From assembly GCF_001422325.1 (NCBI RefSeq), contig NZ_LMMR01000006.1, forward strand, positions 496,001 through 560,000: a stretch of DNA of 64,000 nucleotides. The letters are read 5' to 3'. This DNA comes from Leifsonia sp. Leaf264 (GTDB lineage: Bacteria; Actinomycetota; Actinomycetes; Actinomycetales; Microbacteriaceae). How positions within the stretch are numbered: the first letter of the stretch is position 1; every line of letters begins with the position of its first letter. Under the pieces are notes generated by a model. The model was not told the origin of the DNA. It made no database searches and worked only from the letters and a program-made list of their open reading frames with translations. Made by a program: the position numbers and the translations under genes. Shown here one piece after another: positions 43,747 to 52,766 of this stretch.

Positions 43747-45294
43747 GTGCATATGCAGAACTCGACGGAAGCACGACCGGCGGTACGGCGGGGGGTCGTC
43801 CGCCGAATCTCGCTGCTCTCAGCCGTCACGCTGGCGGCGACTCTCGGCATCCTCGGCGCGCCGTCGGCGGCTCTGGCCGAGGGATGCGACTCGACGGCGA
43901 TCAGCGATGCCACGTCGACGCCGGCTCCCGAACCCTCGGACGGGCAGACCGACGCCGCCTGCACGGACACTGCGACTCCCACCCCGACGCCCGAACCGAG
44001 CGCCACCCCGGAGCCCACGGCGACGCCCGAGCCGAGCGCGACGCCGGAACCGACCGCCACCCCCGAACCGACGGCGACGCCGAAGCCGACTGCGACACCG
44101 ACTCCAACTCCGAAGCCGACCGCGACGCCGACTCCGAAGCCGACGGCGACGCCGACTCCCTCCCCTGAGCCCACGACGGAGCCGACCACCGGCCCGGCCG
44201 ATCCGGAGCCCACCGCACCGCCCATCGCGGCGCCGACAGGACAGCCGGACGACGCCGGCTCGCAGATCCCGGTGCGCCGCCCCGTCGTCATGTCCACAGC
44301 CCTCGCCAGCCTGGCGAAGGCCCGCGCCGCGAGCATGCTCGTGGCCAAGACGAAGCTCGACGCCGCGCGCGCGAGCTACACGAAGGCCTCGCAGGCCTAC
44401 AGGTCGGCGCAGGCGGAGGTCGATGCAGCACGCAGTGTCTCCGACAAGCTCGAGTCCCTCGCTGACGCGGCAGACCTCCAGGCGCAGACCTCCGCCCGCG
44501 CCCTGCTGCAGGTGGCGCACTCCACGGGAACTCACGGGGGGCCGAGCACGCTCGACGTCCTGTTCGACACCCATGGCGGCGACCTCCTCAGCGCACTCGG
44601 CGCGGTCAAGCAGCTCGACCGCATCTCGGCGAATCCCGCCGATCTCGGCGTGCGGATGAAGGCCGACGCCGCCAGGGCCGAGGAACTGCGTGAGAAGGCG
44701 GCGGATGCAGCCCAGAAGGCCGCATCGGTCCCGCTCGATGAGATGCAGCTCGCGATGGATGCGGCCAACAGCACGGTGGGGACCGCCACGGCAGCCCTCG
44801 CGACGGTTCGCCTGCAGGTCGCAGCATCCGGGGTGGCGTCCAGCATCCCGAGCGCAGTGGACCGCGGGCAGCTCAGCGACGCCGGCTGGATCAGCCCGGT
44901 TCTCGGGAACATCACCGACGGCTACGGGCCCCGGCCGGAGCAGCCGGCCGGAGCAGGTCCCTTCCACTACGGCACCGACATCGCTGCCGCCTGCTCGACC
45001 TGGATCAGCGCCGCGACGGCCGGAACCGTGGTCGACACCGGCTGGTTCGGATCCCTCGGCAACTGGGTGCTCATCGATCACGGAAGCGGCGTCGAGACCG
45101 CGTACGCCCACCTCGCAACCGGCGGAACCGTCGTGAGCGTCGGGGAGAAGGTCGAGGTCGGCGAACCGATCGGCCTCGTCGGAAGCACCGGAGCATCGAC
45201 GGGATGTCACCTGCACGTCGAGGTGCGACTCGACGGGGTGCGCACAGACCCGATGCCGTTCTTCGCCGCACGCGGAGTCGCACTCGGCGACTAG
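43747..45294 (+). CDS. Secreted M23 peptidoglycan endopeptidase
   Basis: A 515-residue exported cell-wall hydrolase. A signal peptide ends near SAALAEG (residue 45). Then comes a Thr/Pro/Glu linker of TPEPTATPEPSA-type repeats (about 75-145), a long helical, coiled-coil-rich part (about 180-375) and a LytM domain (about 390-515). The zinc site is intact: HYGTD, YAHL and HLHVEV. Coiled-coil plus LytM is typical of RipA/EnvC-like factors that cut septal wall. Start GTG 43747 or ATG 43753. It overlaps by three bases with the convergent DUF1697 stop. Confidence 0.88.
   Translation: MHMQNSTEARPAVRRGVVRRISLLSAVTLAATLGILGAPSAALAEGCDSTAISDATSTPAPEPSDGQTDAACTDTATPTPTPEPSATPEPTATPEPSATPEPTATPEPTATPKPTATPTPTPKPTATPTPKPTATPTPSPEPTTEPTTGPADPEPTAPPIAAPTGQPDDAGSQIPVRRPVVMSTALASLAKARAASMLVAKTKLDAARASYTKASQAYRSAQAEVDAARSVSDKLESLADAADLQAQTSARALLQVAHSTGTHGGPSTLDVLFDTHGGDLLSALGAVKQLDRISANPADLGVRMKADAARAEELREKAADAAQKAASVPLDEMQLAMDAANSTVGTATAALATVRLQVAASGVASSIPSAVDRGQLSDAGWISPVLGNITDGYGPRPEQPAGAGPFHYGTDIAAACSTWISAATAGTVVDTGWFGSLGNWVLIDHGSGVETAYAHLATGGTVVSVGEKVEVGEPIGLVGSTGASTGCHLHVEVRLDGVRTDPMPFFAARGVALGD
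43972..44165 (+). repeat. Tandem coding repeats of the M23 linker
   Basis: Units near CCGACGGCGACGCC repeat in frame and encode Thr-Ala-Thr-Pro-Glu/Lys-Pro. Copy number is likely variable. Confidence 0.8.
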
Positions 45295-45833
45295 CCCTCG
45301 TCGAGCAGCTCCATCAGCCGGGTGCTCGTGCGCCAGCTGCGTACAGTCATCTGCTGGAACACCGGCAGCGCCATCAGTTTCTGGACGCGCGTCTTCGTGG
45401 CCTGCGCCGCGACCCTCGAGAAGTAGAGCGCGCCGGGACCGCGGGCGATCGAGTCCACGCCGTCGCGGAGTTCGGGCAGGTGCGGCCAGACCTCGTCGGC
45501 TGTGAGCGGCTGCTTGAGGAAGTACACGTCGCTGCGCAGCTTCTCGGAGCCGTGGTCGGCCGGGGCGGCCGCCATCGTCGCCGCGAACTCGTCGTGCGAC
45601 CTCACCACGACGAGGATCGGGATCTCGAAGCGTTGCAGCAGCATCCGTTCGAGGGCGTCCTCGAGCTTCGGTCCCGTCGCGACTTTCGCCTCGAACAGCA
45701 CGTTCCCGCTCTGCAGGTGGGTGTGCACGCCCGTGTAGCCGGCGTCGCTGAAGCAGTCGACGAGGGCCGACATCGGCACGGCATTCCTGCCACCGACATT
45801 GATCCCGCGCAGCAGCGCGACCGAACGCGACAT
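45291..45833 (-). CDS. DUF1697 family protein
   Basis: A 180-residue soluble protein with the DUF1697 hallmarks: ALLRGINVGGRN at the start, SGNVLFEA, and VYFLKQPLT and RVAAQATKTRVQKLMALPVFQQMTVRSW-type region in the second half (shown here in pieces). The family is widespread and of unknown function. Its TAG stop overlaps the TAG of the M23 gene on the other strand (45291-45294). Divergent from hutU, with one hut operator between them. Confidence 0.88.
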   Translation of the reverse strand: MSRSVALLRGINVGGRNAVPMSALVDCFSDAGYTGVHTHLQSGNVLFEAKVATGPKLEDALERMLLQRFEIPILVVVRSHDEFAATMAAAPADHGSEKLRSDVYFLKQPLTADEVWPHLPELRDGVDSIARGPGALYFSRVAAQATKTRVQKLMALPVFQQMTVRSWRTSTRLMELLDEG

Positions 45834-45884
45834 GACCCCACTGTGACACGGACCACGGATGCCGTGCACGGGCGAACCGCCGAC

Positions 45885-45902
45885 GTCTGGGATCCCGGAC
45901 AC
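45885..45902. promoter_or_regulatory. Putative hut operator, hutU copy
   Basis: GTCTGGGATCCCGGACAC, an exact match to the hutH copy, 53 bases before the hutU ATG and in the divergent region with DUF1697. Near-palindromic around GGGATCCC. Confidence 0.75.
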
Positions 45903-45954
45903 TCGGGTGGCGGCGTCGGTTGTCCGCGGCATCCGGGTGCTGTGTGATCGATGC

Positions 45955-47709
45955 ATGACCGATGCACCCACGACAGCTCGCACTGTCCGCGCCGCCCGCG
46001 GCACGACCATCACGGCGAAGAGCTGGCAGACCGAGGCGCCTCTGCGCATGCTGATGAACAACCTCGACCCCGAGGTCGCCGAGCGCCCCGAGGACCTCAT
46101 CGTCTACGGCGGCACGGGCAAGGCCGCCCGCAGCTGGGAGGCCTACGACGCCATCGTGCGCACCCTCGAGACCCTCGACGACGACGAGACTCTTCTCGTG
46201 CAGTCGGGTAAGCCTGTGGGCGTGTTCCGCACTCACGCGTGGGCTCCGCGGGTGCTCATCGCCAACTCCAACCTCGTCGGCGACTGGGCGACGTGGCCCG
46301 AGTTCCGCCGCCTCGAGGCCCTCGGCCTCACCATGTACGGCCAGATGACGGCCGGATCGTGGATCTACATCGGCACCCAGGGCATCCTGCAGGGCACGTA
46401 CGAGACCTTCGGGGCCGTCGCGCGCAAGCTGGCGGCCCGCGTGCCGCGCGGCGCCGATTCGCCCACTTCCGCCCGTGCAGACGCCTTCCCACTGGCGGAA
46501 GTGGGCAACTCGGCACAGCTCGCGGGCGCGACCCTCGCCGGCACCCTGACCCTGACGGGCGGATGCGGCGGCATGGGCGGAGCACAGCCCCTCGCCGTCA
46601 CGATGAACGAGGGGGTCGTGCTCATCGTCGACGTCGACGAGTCGCGACTCGCCCGCCGCGTGGAGCACGGCTACCTCGACGAGTACACGACAGACCTCGA
46701 CGCGGCGCTCGAGCGCGTCCTCGCGGCGAAGGCGGCACGCGTGCCGCTCTCGGTCGGCGTCGTCGGCAACGCGGCGACTGTGTTCACCGAGCTGCTCGAG
46801 CGCAACGTGCCGATCGACATCGTGACCGACCAGACCAGCGCGCACGACCCACTGCACTACCTGCCCGAGGGCGTCTCGGTCGAGGAGTGGCATGAGCTCG
46901 CGGCATCCGACCCCGAAGCGTTCACTCTCCGCGCCCGCGCGTCGATGGCCAAGCAGGTCGCCGCGATGGTCGGCTTCCAGGATGCCGGAGCCGAGGTGTT
47001 CGACTACGGCAACTCGATCCGCCGCGAGGCCGAGCTCGGCGGTTTCGAGCGGGCGTTCGCCTTCCCGGGCTTCGTGCCCGCCTACATCCGTCCGCTGTTC
47101 GCCGAGGGCAAGGGCCCGTTCCGCTGGGCTGCGCTCTCGGGCGACCCGGCCGATATCGCCGCGACGGACCGCGCCATCCTGGAGCTGTTCCCCGAGGACG
47201 AGCACCTGCGCCGCTGGATCACCCAGGCCGGAGAGAAGGTGCATTTCGAGGGGCTGCCCGCCCGCATCTGCTGGCTCGGCTACAAGGAGCGCCACCTCGC
47301 CGGCCTGAAGTTCAACGAGATGGTGGCATCCGGAGAACTGTCGGCGCCCGTCGTCATCGGCCGCGACCACCTCGACTCGGGATCGGTGGCATCGCCCTAC
47401 CGCGAGACCGAGGCCATGGCCGACGGATCGGACGCCATCGCCGACTGGCCGCTGCTGAACGCCCTGCTGAACACGGCCTCGGGCGCGACCTGGGTGTCGA
47501 TCCACCATGGCGGCGGCGTCGGCATCGGCCGCTCCATCCACGCCGGCCAGGTCATCGTCGCCGACGGCACACCTCTCGCCGCCGAGAAGATCGAGCGGGT
47601 GCTGGTGAACGACCCCGGCACCGGCGTGATGCGCCACGTCGACGCCGGCTACGACCGCGCCCGCGAGGTCGCTCACGAGCGCGGCCTGCGCATCCCGATG
47701 GAGGAGTGA
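45955..47709 (+). CDS. hutU: Urocanate hydratase carrying an in-frame palindromic insert
   Basis: A 584-residue NAD-dependent enzyme converting urocanate to imidazolonepropionate. Family parts: [21 protein letters not shown] split across the start, [64 protein letters not shown] and [11 protein letters not shown]. Pseudomonas-type HutU has roughly 10 residues between GTYETF and the next conserved Gly stretch, but this protein has about 40. Part of the extra sequence (about residues 167-187, DSPTSARA...AEVGNSA) is translated from a palindromic repeat. The reading frame is intact and all catalytic regions remain. It is followed by hutI after 124 bases. Confidence 0.95.
   Translation: MTDAPTTARTVRAARGTTITAKSWQTEAPLRMLMNNLDPEVAERPEDLIVYGGTGKAARSWEAYDAIVRTLETLDDDETLLVQSGKPVGVFRTHAWAPRVLIANSNLVGDWATWPEFRRLEALGLTMYGQMTAGSWIYIGTQGILQGTYETFGAVARKLAARVPRGADSPTSARADAFPLAEVGNSAQLAGATLAGTLTLTGGCGGMGGAQPLAVTMNEGVVLIVDVDESRLARRVEHGYLDEYTTDLDAALERVLAAKAARVPLSVGVVGNAATVFTELLERNVPIDIVTDQTSAHDPLHYLPEGVSVEEWHELAASDPEAFTLRARASMAKQVAAMVGFQDAGAEVFDYGNSIRREAELGGFERAFAFPGFVPAYIRPLFAEGKGPFRWAALSGDPADIAATDRAILELFPEDEHLRRWITQAGEKVHFEGLPARICWLGYKERHLAGLKFNEMVASGELSAPVVIGRDHLDSGSVASPYRETEAMADGSDAIADWPLLNALLNTASGATWVSIHHGGGVGIGRSIHAGQVIVADGTPLAAEKIERVLVNDPGTGVMRHVDAGYDRAREVAHERGLRIPMEE
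46455..46513. repeat. 58-base palindromic element inside hutU
   Basis: Perfect 13-base inner arms GCCCACTTCCGCC (46461) and GGCGGAAGTGGGC (46494). The right outer arm continues as AACTCGG; the left outer arm has drifted. It is in frame and encodes PTS...AEVGNS. Confidence 0.85.
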
Positions 47710-47833
47710 GCCACCGTATGAAGGCATTCCGCCATCCATCTGAAGGCAATCCCGCGCCGACCCCAGTGATCACGCGGACGGCGTCGTCGCTGTGCCTTCA
47801 CACGGCGGCAGCCGGAGCGGGGAGGATGGGCGC

Positions 47834-49102
47834 GTGAGCACCCTGGTCATCACCGACATCGGCGAACTCGTCACGAACGACCCGGCGTCGGGTCGCGACG
47901 GCGGAATGCTCGGCATCATCCGCGACGCCGCCGTGCTCATCGAGGATGGGCGCATCGCCTGGGTCGGTCGGGCCGTCGAGTTGCCCACTTCCGACAGTCG
48001 CACGACCGCCGCACAGGCGGAAGTGGGCAACTCGATCGACCTCGACGGCGAGCGCGAGGTCGTCGACGCCGGCGGACTCGCCGTCATCCCGGGGTTCGTC
48101 GACTCGCACGCCCACCTCGTGTTCGGCGGCGATCGGGCCGTCGAGTTCGAGGCTCGGATGGCGGGGCGGCGCTACGAGGCGGGCGGCATCCGTTCCACGG
48201 TCGCTGCAACTCGCGCGGCCTCCGATGACGAGTTGCGGATGCGGCTGGCCGGCTTCATCGCCGAGATGCGCGCCCAGGGCACGACGACCGTGGAGATCAA
48301 AAGCGGCTACGGGTTGAGCGTCGCCGATGAGGAGCGCGCCGTGAGACTCGCCAACGAGGTGACCGAGGAGGTCACCTTCCTCGGGGCGCACGTGGTGCCG
48401 GCCGAGTACACCGACGACCGCGACGCCTACGTCGACCTCGTGGTCGGAGACATGCTCGCCGCCTGCGCGCCGCACTCCCGCTGGATCGACGTGTTCTGCG
48501 AGACCGGCGCGTTCACCATCGCGGAGTCGCGTCGGGTGCTCGAGGCCGGCCTCGCTGCCGGCCTGCTTCCCCGAGTGCACGCCAGCCAGCTCGGCGAGGG
48601 CGCCGGCGTTCAGCTGGCCGTCGAGCTGGGGGCGGCATCCGTCGACCACTGCACCTTCCTGACGGATGCCGACATCGCGGCGCTGGCTGCATCCGGCAGC
48701 GCCGCTGGATCCGGCACCGCGGGATTCGGCACCGTGGCGACGCTGCTGCCGGGCGTGGAGTTCTCGACTCGGCAGCCGTATCCGGATGCCCGCCGCCTGA
48801 TCGACGCGGGCGTGACCGTGGCGCTGGCGAGCGACTGCAACCCGGGGTCGAGCTACACGAGCTCGCTGCCGTTCTGCATCGCCGTGGCCGTGCGCGACAT
48901 GGGCATGACCCCGGGCGAGGCACTGTGGGCCGCGACGGCCGGAGGCGCTGCAGCACTGCGCCGCGACGACGTGGGCGTCATCCGACCCGGCGCCCGTGCC
49001 GACCTCGTGCAGCTGAGCGCGCCGAGCCACGTGCACCTGGCCTACAGGCCGGGCGTTCCCCAGGTCGCGGCGGTCTGGAAGGACGGCGTGCGGGCGGCCT
49101 GA
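47834..49102 (+). CDS. hutI: Imidazolonepropionase carrying an in-frame palindromic insert
   Basis: A 422-residue amidohydrolase opening imidazolonepropionate to N-formimino-L-glutamate. The metal site begins HAHLVFGG, continues with [25 protein letters not shown] and ASDCNPGSS. Near residues 48-67 a segment LPTSDSRTT...AEVGNSI, absent from Bacillus-type HutI, is encoded by a palindromic repeat. It falls in the N-terminal beta domain, before the catalytic barrel, so activity can be kept. GTG start with GGGAGG upstream. Confidence 0.94.
   Translation: MSTLVITDIGELVTNDPASGRDGGMLGIIRDAAVLIEDGRIAWVGRAVELPTSDSRTTAAQAEVGNSIDLDGEREVVDAGGLAVIPGFVDSHAHLVFGGDRAVEFEARMAGRRYEAGGIRSTVAATRAASDDELRMRLAGFIAEMRAQGTTTVEIKSGYGLSVADEERAVRLANEVTEEVTFLGAHVVPAEYTDDRDAYVDLVVGDMLAACAPHSRWIDVFCETGAFTIAESRRVLEAGLAAGLLPRVHASQLGEGAGVQLAVELGAASVDHCTFLTDADIAALAASGSAAGSGTAGFGTVATLLPGVEFSTRQPYPDARRLIDAGVTVALASDCNPGSSYTSSLPFCIAVAVRDMGMTPGEALWAATAGGAAALRRDDVGVIRPGARADLVQLSAPSHVHLAYRPGVPQVAAVWKDGVRAA
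47977..48034. repeat. 58-base palindromic element inside hutI
   Basis: Perfect 17-base arms CGAGTTGCCCACTTCCG (47977-47993) and CGGAAGTGGGCAACTCG (48018-48034) with a 24-base loop. In frame within hutI. Confidence 0.92.
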
Positions 49103-49143
49103 ACCACCCGCACACCGCTCTCAGTCGAAAAGCCGGCGTGCCG

Positions 49144-50826
49144 TCACGCCGAGCGCAACCACACCGCGGACTCGCCGGCCAGTCGGCCTCCGTCGAGCGG
49201 AGCGCTCGTGATGAGCACCTCGCCTGCTGGCAGCGCCACCGGCTCGATGCCGAAGTTCAGCACGATCTCCCAGCCGTTCGGGCGGCGGACATGCAGGACG
49301 TCGGCACGATCAGTGGAGACCCACTCGAGTTCCTCCGCCGTCTGCAGGGCATGTCGCAGAGCGAGGGCGTCGCGGTAGAGCGACAGCGTCGAGCCCGGAT
49401 CACCCTGCTCGGCCTCGACCGAGGAGTCGCCGAACCAGGCCGGTTGCGGCAGGTGGGCCGAGTCGTCGCCGAAGCCGAAGGACGAGCCGGCGCGCGTCCA
49501 GGGCAGCGGCACGCGGCATCCGTCACGCCCGATGTCGACCCCGGGATTGCGGAAGTACGCGGGATCCTGACGCTCGGCCGCCGGGATGTCCGCGACCTCG
49601 TGCAGGCCGAGCTCCTCGCCCTGGTAGACGTAGGCCGACCCGGGCAGGCCGAGCATGAACAACGACGCGGCCCGTGCCCGACGCAACCCCTGTTCACGGA
49701 GGAGCACCGGGGCGGTGCCGCCGGACAGCAGCCACTGCGACCCGTGCTTCTCACCGGCGCTGGAACGCGGCGGCAGTCCGTAGCGGGTCGCATGGCGCAC
49801 GACGTCGTGGTTGGAGAGCACCCACGTCGTCGATGATCCGGATGCCGCTGCCAGGGCCAGGTTCGCCGCGACGATCGAGCGGAACTCGTCGGCGTCGAAC
49901 TCCGCCTCGAGCAGGTCGAAGTTGAACGCCTGGCCGAGCCCGTCGGGGCTGGCGTAGCGGGGGCGTCGCGACGAGTCGACCCACGCCTCCGCGACAGCCG
50001 TACGCGGCGGGTCGTAACTGTCGAAGACCCGGCGCCACTCCGCGTAGATCTCATGCACCTCGTCGCGGTCCCAGAGCGGGTGGCCGCCGTCGTGGGGCAT
50101 GGCGTCCATCTCCGCCTGGGTCGGCAGCTCGGCGTCGAGCTTCTTGCTCAGCCCGTGGGCGACGTCGATCCTGAAGCCGTCGACCCCACGGTCCGACCAG
50201 AACCGCAGCGTACGCACGAAGTCCTCGTGCACCTCGGGGTTGTCCCAGTTCAGGTCGGGTTGCTCGGTGGCGAAGTAGTGCAGGTACCACTGTCCGTCGC
50301 CGACGGGTTCCCAGGCCGGGCCGCCGAACGCACTGGTCCAGTCGGCCGGTGGCAGCTCGCCGTTCTCGCCGAGGCCGTCGCGGAAGATGTAGCGCGCTCG
50401 CGCGGCCGATCCCGCCGGCGATGCCAGCGCCTCGACGAACCACTCGTGCCGATTCGAGGTGTGGTTCGGAACGATGTCGACGATGATCCTGATGCCGGCT
50501 CCGTGCAGCGCCGCCACCATCGCGTCGAAGTCGGCGAGGGTGCCGAGCCGCGGGTCGACGTCACGGTAGTCGTCGACGTCGTAACCGCCGTCGGCCAGCG
50601 CCGACGGGTAGAACGGGCTCAGCCAGACCGCGTCGATGCCGAGGTCGCGCAGGTAGGACACGCGCGCCGTGATCCCGGGCAGGTCGCCGATGCCGTCGGC
50701 GTCGGCGTCGGAGAAGCTGCGGGGGTAGATCTGGTACACGGCTGCCTGGCGCCACCAGGTGGGATCGGAGTTCATCACCTCCGTATCCTCCATGGCATCG
50801 GGCGGGGTGTCGAGCACAGTGATCAA
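49144..50826 (-). CDS. GH13 alpha-glucosidase
   Basis: A 560-residue cytoplasmic glycoside hydrolase of the oligo-1,6-glucosidase/alpha-glucosidase type. Motifs: VYQIYPRSFSDADADGIGD, VDIVPNHTS, GFRIDVAHG with nucleophile Asp221, AEAWVD with acid/base Glu280, and LSNHDVVRH with Asp341. It cleaves terminal alpha-glucosides released by import. TTG start 50826 with AAGGAAGA upstream. It lies 43 bases after the permease genes, so the import operon delivers its substrate. Linkage specificity (1,4, 1,6 or sucrose) is not determined. Confidence 0.92.
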   Translation of the reverse strand: MITVLDTPPDAMEDTEVMNSDPTWWRQAAVYQIYPRSFSDADADGIGDLPGITARVSYLRDLGIDAVWLSPFYPSALADGGYDVDDYRDVDPRLGTLADFDAMVAALHGAGIRIIVDIVPNHTSNRHEWFVEALASPAGSAARARYIFRDGLGENGELPPADWTSAFGGPAWEPVGDGQWYLHYFATEQPDLNWDNPEVHEDFVRTLRFWSDRGVDGFRIDVAHGLSKKLDAELPTQAEMDAMPHDGGHPLWDRDEVHEIYAEWRRVFDSYDPPRTAVAEAWVDSSRRPRYASPDGLGQAFNFDLLEAEFDADEFRSIVAANLALAAASGSSTTWVLSNHDVVRHATRYGLPPRSSAGEKHGSQWLLSGGTAPVLLREQGLRRARAASLFMLGLPGSAYVYQGEELGLHEVADIPAAERQDPAYFRNPGVDIGRDGCRVPLPWTRAGSSFGFGDDSAHLPQPAWFGDSSVEAEQGDPGSTLSLYRDALALRHALQTAEELEWVSTDRADVLHVRRPNGWEIVLNFGIEPVALPAGEVLITSAPLDGGRLAGESAVWLRSA

Positions 50827-50869
50827 GCGCTCTTCCTTTCTTGAGGTGGCTGTGTGCGGATCGGATGCG

Positions 50870-51787
50870 TCAGCCCTTGACGGCGCCCTGCGTGACGCCT
50901 TCCATGACCCAACGCTGGGTGAACAGGTACGCGATGATCGCCGGGGCCATGGCCATGAGATACGAGGCGAACGACACGTTGTAGTTGGTGCTGAACTGCG
51001 TCTGGAAGATGTTCTGCACCACCGGCAGGGTCTGCTGCGCCGAATCGGCGATGATCAGCGACGGCATCATGAAGTCGTTCCACGAGGCGAGGAAGGCGAA
51101 GATGCCGACTGTCGCACTCATCGGGGCGAGCAGCGGGAAGACGAGCCGCCAGAACGTCTGGTTCGTCGTGGCGCCGTCGATCCGTGCACTCTCCTCGAGC
51201 TCCAGCGGGATCGACCGCAGGAAGGCCGTGAACAGCAGGATGCTGAACGAGAGCTGGAACATGATGTGCAGGATTGCGACCCCGGCCGGGTTCGCCAGGC
51301 CCAGCAGGCCGGTCAACTGGATCTGCGGGAGGGCCACGACGGTGAACGGGAGGAACATCGCCGCCAGCAGGTAGAAGAACGAGTACCTGAAGAACCTGCG
51401 CTCCCAGTTCCGGGCGATCGCATAGGAGGCGAGAGCGCTCAACAGGATGGTCCCGATGACCGTCACGGCCGTGATCAGGATGGAGATCGTGAACGACACC
51501 GGGAAGTTCGTGAGCTCCCACGCCTTTGCGAACCCGGAGAAGTCGATCGGCGACGGCAGGGAGAACGCGTTCCCGTCCACCGACTGCGACGTCGACTTGA
51601 GCGCCATCGACACTGTCACATAGAGCGGGACGAGCACGGTGAGAGCCGCCAGCATGAGCACGATCGTCGTGCCCCAGTTGGCGCGTTCCTGCCCGACGCG
51701 GCCACGCCGCCGCCTCGTGGTGACAGCTTCGTCTCGCGCGGTCCGACGGGAGTCTCCGAGCGGGATGCTTGCTGCTGCCTGAGTCAT
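50870..51787 (-). CDS. ABC sugar importer permease, MalG-type
   Basis: A 305-residue inner-membrane subunit with six hydrophobic segments. The EAA loop reads ELEESARIDGATTNQTFWRLVFPLLAP (interaction site for the ATPase, written here as EESARIDGAT and FPLLAP). A basic N-terminal tail of about 35 residues precedes the first helix. Start overlaps the MalF-type gene stop as ATGA. No ATPase gene is nearby, so a shared MsiK-like ATPase is presumed. Confidence 0.92.
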   Translation of the reverse strand: MTQAAASIPLGDSRRTARDEAVTTRRRRGRVGQERANWGTTIVLMLAALTVLVPLYVTVSMALKSTSQSVDGNAFSLPSPIDFSGFAKAWELTNFPVSFTISILITAVTVIGTILLSALASYAIARNWERRFFRYSFFYLLAAMFLPFTVVALPQIQLTGLLGLANPAGVAILHIMFQLSFSILLFTAFLRSIPLELEESARIDGATTNQTFWRLVFPLLAPMSATVGIFAFLASWNDFMMPSLIIADSAQQTLPVVQNIFQTQFSTNYNVSFASYLMAMAPAIIAYLFTQRWVMEGVTQGAVKG

Positions 51788-52734
51788 GCGAGGGCCGTCC
51801 TTCCGCGGGTGAGCCTGAGTTGGATCACCGAGATGACCACGGCGATGATGAAGAAGAGGGTCGCGTTCGCCATCTGATAGGCGTAGTCGCCGCCGGTGAA
51901 GCCTGTGAAGATCGTCATGGCGACGCTGCGTGTCGCAGTTCCGGGTCCGCCGTTCGTCAGGCCCACGATGACGTCGTAGACGTTGAGGTAGCTCTTGAAT
52001 CCCAGGATGATGTTGATCACGACGTAGCCCGACACCAGCGGCAGTGTGACCGACCAGAGCTGACGGGTCGGCTTGGCGCCGTCGATCGCTGCGGCCTCGT
52101 ACACCTCGCCGGGGATCGAGAGCAGGCCGGCGATGTAGATGAGCAGGGTGCCGGGGATCGACTGCCAGGCACTCACGATCACTATCGCGATCCAGGCGAG
52201 ATCGGGATTCGCGAGGATCGACTCCTGCAGCGGACCGAGGCCGATCGAAGTCGCGAATGCCGGCAGCGAGTTCGAGAACAGGAAGTTGAACACGTAGGCG
52301 ATGACGATGCCCGAGATCACCATCGGGATCACGAAGACGGCCCGCAGCCCCGTCTTCACCCTGATGCGCGACGTCAGCCCGACAGCCAGCAGGAACGCGA
52401 TGAGGTTGACCAGGAGCACCGTCACGACGGCGAAGCCGAAGGTGAAGAGGTAGCTCGACAGGATCGCCGGGTCGGAGAACACGGCGATGTAGTTCGTGAT
52501 CCCGATGAACTCCCAGTCACCGAATCCGATGAAGTTCGTGAAGCTGTAGAAGATGCCGAGCACTGCTGGCAGCGTGATCGCCAGCGTGAAGAGCACGAGC
52601 GATGGAACGAGATACCAGAGGTAGATCCCTTCGACGCGGATCCTCCGTCGACCCGGGCCGCCGGGCGGCGGCGAGGTCGTGGCGGTGTCTGCCTGGGTCG
52701 CCGTGCGGCCGGCCGGCTTGGCGATTGTTGTCAT
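51784..52734 (-). CDS. ABC sugar importer permease, MalF-type
   Basis: A 316-residue inner-membrane subunit with about six helices. The EAA loop contains YEAAAIDGAKPTRQLW and TLPLV. GGPGTATRSVAM near the end is typical of CUT1 permeases. It starts 32 bases after the binding-protein stop and is coupled to the next permease. It works with the lipoprotein and an ATPase encoded elsewhere. Confidence 0.92.
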   Translation of the reverse strand: MTTIAKPAGRTATQADTATTSPPPGGPGRRRIRVEGIYLWYLVPSLVLFTLAITLPAVLGIFYSFTNFIGFGDWEFIGITNYIAVFSDPAILSSYLFTFGFAVVTVLLVNLIAFLLAVGLTSRIRVKTGLRAVFVIPMVISGIVIAYVFNFLFSNSLPAFATSIGLGPLQESILANPDLAWIAIVIVSAWQSIPGTLLIYIAGLLSIPGEVYEAAAIDGAKPTRQLWSVTLPLVSGYVVINIILGFKSYLNVYDVIVGLTNGGPGTATRSVAMTIFTGFTGGDYAYQMANATLFFIIAVVISVIQLRLTRGRTALA

Positions 52735-52766
52735 CGGTTCAGTCCTTTCCGGATGCCGGTGCTCGT

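Noticed and set aside
43819-47739. Very long minus-strand open frame (about 1300 codons) across the hut region
   Set aside because: It is antisense to the M23, hutU and neighbouring genes, has low-complexity His/Arg/Gly composition and no domain; it results from high G+C with few stops.
47710-47833. Small inverted TGAAGGCA / TGCCTTCA between hutU and hutI as an operator
   Set aside because: Arms are only eight bases, about 80 bases apart and with no other copy in the hut promoters, so it is not convincing.
46463-48034. Possible homologous recombination between hutU and hutI
   Set aside because: The only similarity between the two genes is the palindromic element itself; flanking sequences are unrelated.
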